64,000 nt of DNA from Eudromia elegans (lineage: Eukaryota; Chordata; Aves; Tinamiformes; Tinamidae). Position 1 is the stretch's first letter; every line of letters begins with the position of its first letter. The notes below the pieces were generated by a model. That model ran no database searches. It had not been told where the DNA came from and saw only the letters and a program-made list of their open reading frames with translations. The stretch is from assembly GCA_003342815.1 (NCBI GenBank), contig PTEX01000012.1, forward strand, positions 2,586,206 through 2,650,205, in the 5' to 3' direction. Below are positions 59,464 to 64,000 of this stretch, piece after piece. The position numbers and the translations under genes are program-made.

Positions 59464-59469
59464 AATAAA
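59464..59469 (+). terminator. Alternative distal polyadenylation signal
   Basis: AATAAA is preceded by TGTACA and followed about 25 bases later by a GT-rich CAGTGTTGTTACTT. The local context is better than at 57825, but it would give a 4.8 kb 3' UTR. Confidence 0.35.
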
Positions 59470-60904
59470 CAGTACCCCTGAAAAGGATCACAGTGTTGTT
59501 ACTTATACCATGCCTGTTAAATTAAGGCTAATACTATATTTGGCTTTGTTTTGAGCTATTAGGAAATTTAAAATTATATTACAAATGGAAGTTTGTCCTT
59601 CAAAAGGAAAGAACTGTGATATTATTCTTATTGGTGTAATCATTCAACATCATTTTTGTTTTAGGCAAGTAAGATATAACAACAGGAATAATCAGGTAAC
59701 TATAATAAAGATTCAAGGAATCGGGGCCCACTAACTTTTTTAATTGATAGTAGATAAATGCAGGTAAACATGAACAGGTGCTCTAACTAAAACCTAAGAT
59801 CCTTGCCTTTGACTTTTTCCCCTCTAAGAAGTTTCCAGCAGTAACACCATTAACTACCTATCTTCAATTGAAATTCTAGAAGAGTGAAGAAAAAAACAGG
59901 ACAGAATAAAACATGAAAATCACCACATCTTCAAATTGATTAAAAATAGTGCTTTTCTGCACTATTTTATAGGTGGGAGAGGGAGTTTTAGCACAGCATG
60001 CAGTCCTGCAGCTGCTGGTCCCTGCTGTGACTGTGGAGCCACCAGCTGGGGACAGTGTCATCCACCGGTGCTGCTCTCGCACCTCCAGGGGCACAGCTCA
60101 GGGTATCCCAGCTGGTCTGTTTCTGTTACCTTAACCACTCCATCCTGTGAAAACCCTGCCTGGCACGATACCTGCGTTCAATGAGAAATACTCAGAGGCT
60201 GTTAGTAACATGACGTAGGCAAAAACAAATCTTAGAGATTTGCAGTGCTTCTCCTGGCCGAATTTTATCCCGAACTCTCTGCAAAGATGAGACTCAGCAG
60301 GGACTTTATGTCTGTGGTCTCACTAAATTCCAGCCTTGCAAAGAGATTTTTTTTTCTTAATAAATCTTTGTTTGTAGGATATGATTACACAGAAAAGATG
60401 CCTCCAAGTACATCAGCAATGAGCCACCTTGCTTTTATTGCAGACTAGAAGCATAGTTGTAGACAGCTGACCCAGAGAGACCAACAGGCTATAAACACAC
60501 CCAGACTGGGGCATTTTACATGACAATATCTTTGGGCAGCCGTTGCCTGCTTGTTTTAGAGGAGCAGCACAGCCCCTTCCCTGCCTCAAGGCCTCAGCGT
60601 GCCGCCCTCATAGCAGGCCTGGCTCAAACACTGAAGCACAAGAGAGGAAATCTGTCTCGTCTGTACCTTAATACTCAATGCTCCCAACACAAAATTAACA
60701 CTTGGGCTTACTGAACAAATAGTTAATAAGTTTACCTCATCTCACCTCATATTTATGATGCTGTCTCCCTCACTTGCTACTTGAAACTGTAAAATCAGTT
60801 TTTTAATTTGATATTTCTAATCCATTTAGGAATTTGAGAGGAATTCCATCCACACCTAGTTAATAAAAACAATGACCAAGTACTAATTCACCAGGTGTTC
60901 AAAA

Positions 60905-60928
60905 TGGTTCAGGCCTACACCTGAACCA
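60905..60928. repeat. Perfect hairpin, 9-bp stem and 6-base loop
   Basis: TGGTTCAGG, loop CCTACA, then CCTGAACCA. Confidence 0.7.
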
Positions 60929-63734
60929 GGTTTAAGACTTACTTAAGGCATTTCAAGGCAGAGTCTCACAGCTAATGCTGTCCTAAATTTGTCTCAGACT
61001 AAAAGCTAAGCTCCAAATTACTTTCATTTGCAGGGAAAGATAATGAGGTTGCAATTCACTTTGATACATTCCAAGCCCCAAATCATTGACATATAATTCT
61101 GCTTTTGTTTTGATTTTTGAAGGGAGACAAAACCAGTCCATCTCCTCATTGACTGCAGCATCACCTTGTTCATACAATAGCAGAAGAGTTTTCTCCTGCC
61201 CTTGGATTGACTCTGTACAGGCCAAAATAAGAATATCCCAACCAAGCTGCCATGCTGATCAATTCAGACTCCACGGGGCCGCCGCATATCGGTTCATAAT
61301 CTGCAGTTCCTATAATACAAACAAGAAAACACACAGGACCAAAGAGGTTGACAAAACAAAAACACCAACATACGAAGTCTGAAAAGTACAAAGCTATCAC
61401 TAAATAAATCAAATCCATAAAAGCTAAAACCACCTCACAGAAGAAGCAAAAACAGGATAATGTCAAACTAGTTATGTGTCTTCTGTTGCTTAAAAAGCTA
61501 ACAAACAAAATCATTTCAACCTTCAAATTCAGCACTACTCTCTTTTCCTATACAACTAGAGAAATGACCAAAGAAAAACTGATTAGCTGAGGGGAACAAA
61601 ATCTCTCTTGGGTTATTTACATTTTTAAAGCTGCTGTTTAATAATATCAACATGGAAAAGGTGGGATAAAACTAATTTCAGGTAAGATTTAACAATTTTT
61701 TCCTTCAACTGTTAGTCCCAAATTCCCCAGTCACATGAGAGTCCTGTAAGTACTTCTCAGGTAAAACGCTTTCTGAATTGATCTGGATTTTGATCTTGAT
61801 GCAGGAAAATAACTGGAAAAATCAATTGTGTCTATAGACCACTCTCAAAAAGCTTTATATAGATGAGCTTATAAAAATTGTTTTATTTAAATGGAAATCC
61901 ATGGCAAGTCTATCCGAATCACTCTCAGGGAAAACATTAGTGTGCTGTTGTGCCTTAACCCTGCCTACAGCAAAGATATCATAAAAGACAAATACTGCTC
62001 ATTACTGTGATTTCTTCCTCTTCTCTCCCATCTTGTATATTTACAGAACCATGTAAAGCAACAGAACAGTCAGGAAAACACACATCTTGCTTTTTAGTAT
62101 TTTCTTAAAGCAAGAGGAGGAACATAAGGACCAACAGGAGATCAGCAAAGATCTGAGTTGTTTTAGGTTTGTTTTAAATGAACACAGCACATAAGCATCT
62201 GTTTTCAGATTATTCCGGGTAAACAAAGGACTGCACCCGTTTTCTGGCTTATCCAGGACCAGCCTGCACAGATTCACACACTGTCCATCTGCAGCAAGGA
62301 AATCAACAGCAAAGCTCCTACCATCTACCTTTTCTCTGCAGGGTCTGACTGGGTTAGCAACTAGCCAGGATGTGCAGCAGGCAGAAAGAAAACATTATAA
62401 TGACCCAATATGAGAAAATATCCAATATGAGGCAAAAAAGAGAAACACACACACAAAAACTTTTTAAGCAGCAAGATTTTGCTTTATGTGTTAACCATTG
62501 GAATAATATAAAATGTGTGAGTTTGCAGTAGAGGACTACAGTCTATTTTTACTGAATGTCTGCTTAGTAGTTGCTTTTCCCTCTGCTTTTTAAACATATA
62601 AATTGGCATGAGAAAACATCACAGAATGTTTAAAACATCTTAAGATGTTTTACTGTAATTCCCAAAACTCTTGTAAGGAATGTCAAAGGAGAAACACCAC
62701 CAGTGACCAAGCCACAGCTCTCAAAAATACAGCCAGTATCTTCCCCAACCGTCTGGTTAGTCCAGGCTCTGAAGCAGTCCGAGGCGCATCACTACTCCTA
62801 AACTTGCTCTTCAGCAAAATCCACATGTCCTCTGATATGCCTGTGATTACAGAGACCGGGGTACAGGAGACATTAATTTACTTACAGGTGAACTGCATTT
62901 TCACCCTAGGCTTGTTTATACTGAAAAAATGTAAACTGCTACTTGGCAACTGGCATGAAGGATATGCTGCTGTTCTGCCATAATATTAGTTAAAAACATG
63001 GATTCCAACCTTATCCAGTGAGCACTTATACCAGAGCTTATAAACAGATACAAAAATGTCTAGCATCCACTCATTCACATCCATGGAAAAATATCATGAG
63101 CAGATAGGTCAGATTCTCAAGGTATCAGCTGTCAGATCTAGATTAAAAGGATTCTCTGGGATTAGTGCTATACAGGAGGCACCTGTTTATCCAACGGGAG
63201 AGCTTCGGAGCCACTGCTCAACGCCGTAATTTTGCCTGGGAAAAAAAGCAAAGACCGGACTTTGCTGTCATCAAATATACTGGCATCCTAGTGCCTCCTC
63301 TAGGCATGCTGGAAACAGCTGAAAATTCTCATCACATACCAGACTCCATATTTAAAGAGAAAAATCTTAAACTTGTAATGCTATTTTCTAGCATGCTCTG
63401 CTGCTATGCTATATTTAAATTTATAGAGAAAGCACAAGTGGATATTCCACTAGACTTGTCTTATGGGTATGTGTAGTAAAATAAACTACTAGTTATTACT
63501 CATAATAGACCCTCTTAATACATGTGAAACACAGCATTTATCTAAATCAGGCAATACCACAACAATAGTTATTACAAACTTGATCATTTTGTACAATTTT
63601 AACAGACTGAATCCAGTCTCCTAAAATATCCTTAGTTGGGGATATCCATGGTAGCATTGTGTAGGGATGGGAGAACAAAAAGTATGATTAAAAAATAAAA
63701 TTTAAAATACAACTCTTGAATAACTCTTAGTCAA

Positions 63735-64000
63735 GTAAGAGGGGCAAGAGACCTGTATGGATGGGAAAGGAGCTGCTAGGGAAACTTAATGAGAAGAAAA
63801 AAGCATACGTTAGGTGGAAGAAGGGCCAGGCCACGTGGGAACAATATAGGAANGTTGTCAGGGAATGCAGGNGNGCGACGAGGAAGGCCAAGGCCCGCTT
63901 GGAATTAGAACTAGCGAGGGATGTCAAGGATAACAGGAAGGGCTTCTACAAATACATCAGCAGCAAGAGGAAGAGTAGAGAAAATGTTGGTCCGCTGCTG
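63735..64000 (+). mobile_element. CR1-type LINE, part of ORF2 between endonuclease and reverse transcriptase
   Basis: One frame reads KELLGKLNEKKKAYVRWKKG, then [20 protein letters not shown] and [12 protein letters not shown]. This is the classic CR1 segment between the endonuclease and RT domains. The frame is uninterrupted from about 63735 to the window edge, apart from codons with ambiguous bases at 63853, 63872 and 63874. A TAG in the same frame just upstream suggests 5' truncation near 63730. The element continues beyond the window. Whether it is intact further on cannot be seen. Confidence 0.92.

Larger units (their letters stand above)
57831..63734. other. Intergenic region downstream of GNS
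   Basis: About 5.9 kb with no gene I can name. It contains a possible orphan exon on the minus strand (58612-58771), a GC-richer patch at about 59970-60180 and a 9-bp-stem hairpin at 60905-60928. Mammalian synteny puts RASSF3 here in convergent orientation. No RASSF3 coding exon was recognised, so it probably lies further right, though a long RASSF3 3' UTR could reach in. Confidence 0.6.

Noticed and set aside
59876..60184. GC-richer patch with short open frames on both strands
   Set aside because: No consistent splice signals and no recognised protein.
57831..63734. Coding exons of RASSF3, expected here from mammalian gene order
   Set aside because: I looked on the minus strand for the RA and SARAH domain sequences and found none. 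The gene probably begins beyond the window.

Overview
This is an intron-rich vertebrate nuclear window, most likely from a bird. Three pieces of CR1-type LINE are present: two 3' ends with the ATTCTGTG-like tail, and one stretch of the endonuclease/RT ORF. Introns are modest and repeat density is low. Another sauropsid cannot be excluded from the sequence alone. The window holds two recognisable protein-coding genes arranged head to head. There are no bacterial-type operons, and I saw no CRISPR arrays, tRNA genes or rRNA genes.

Minus strand, 554 to 41174: twelve coding exons of TBC1D30, a TBC-domain Rab GTPase-activating protein that acts on RAB8A and is linked to primary cilia. All splice phases join cleanly and give 590 codons plus one base. 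The last exon or exons, with the C-terminus and 3' UTR, lie left of position 1. The 20 kb intron 2 contains a second, alternative first exon (visible part 23698-23776) that splices in phase onto exon 3. Its 5' half and promoter are lost in a 560-base run of N (23777-24336). The gap sits in a CpG-rich patch with a (GATA)n repeat on one side and an (AAAAT)n repeat on the other.

Plus strand, 41909 to 54628: the complete fourteen-exon coding sequence of GNS, lysosomal N-acetylglucosamine-6-sulfatase (539 residues). It has a signal peptide, the Cys that becomes formylglycine, both sulfatase signatures and the Asp/Asn metal ligands. A long 3' UTR follows, with a candidate poly(A) signal about 3.2 kb downstream and another about 4.8 kb downstream.

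The start codons of the two genes are 734 bp apart inside one CpG island (about 40.8-42.5 kb), so the segment between them is a presumptive bidirectional promoter. It has several GC boxes, a CLEAR/TFEB-like CACGTGAC element about 125 bp before the GNS ATG (fitting a lysosomal gene) and an RFX X-box-like element (fitting a ciliary gene).

Right of GNS (about 57.8-63.7 kb) is mostly featureless intergenic DNA. In mammals the next gene on this side is RASSF3, convergent with GNS, but no RASSF3 coding exon was recognised. The window ends inside a CR1 LINE. The best leads are the gap-truncated alternative TBC1D30 promoter, the shared promoter with its two pathway-matched motifs, an uninterrupted 243-codon ORF antisense to TBC1D30, and a possible orphan exon downstream of GNS. 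No clearly new biological system was found.
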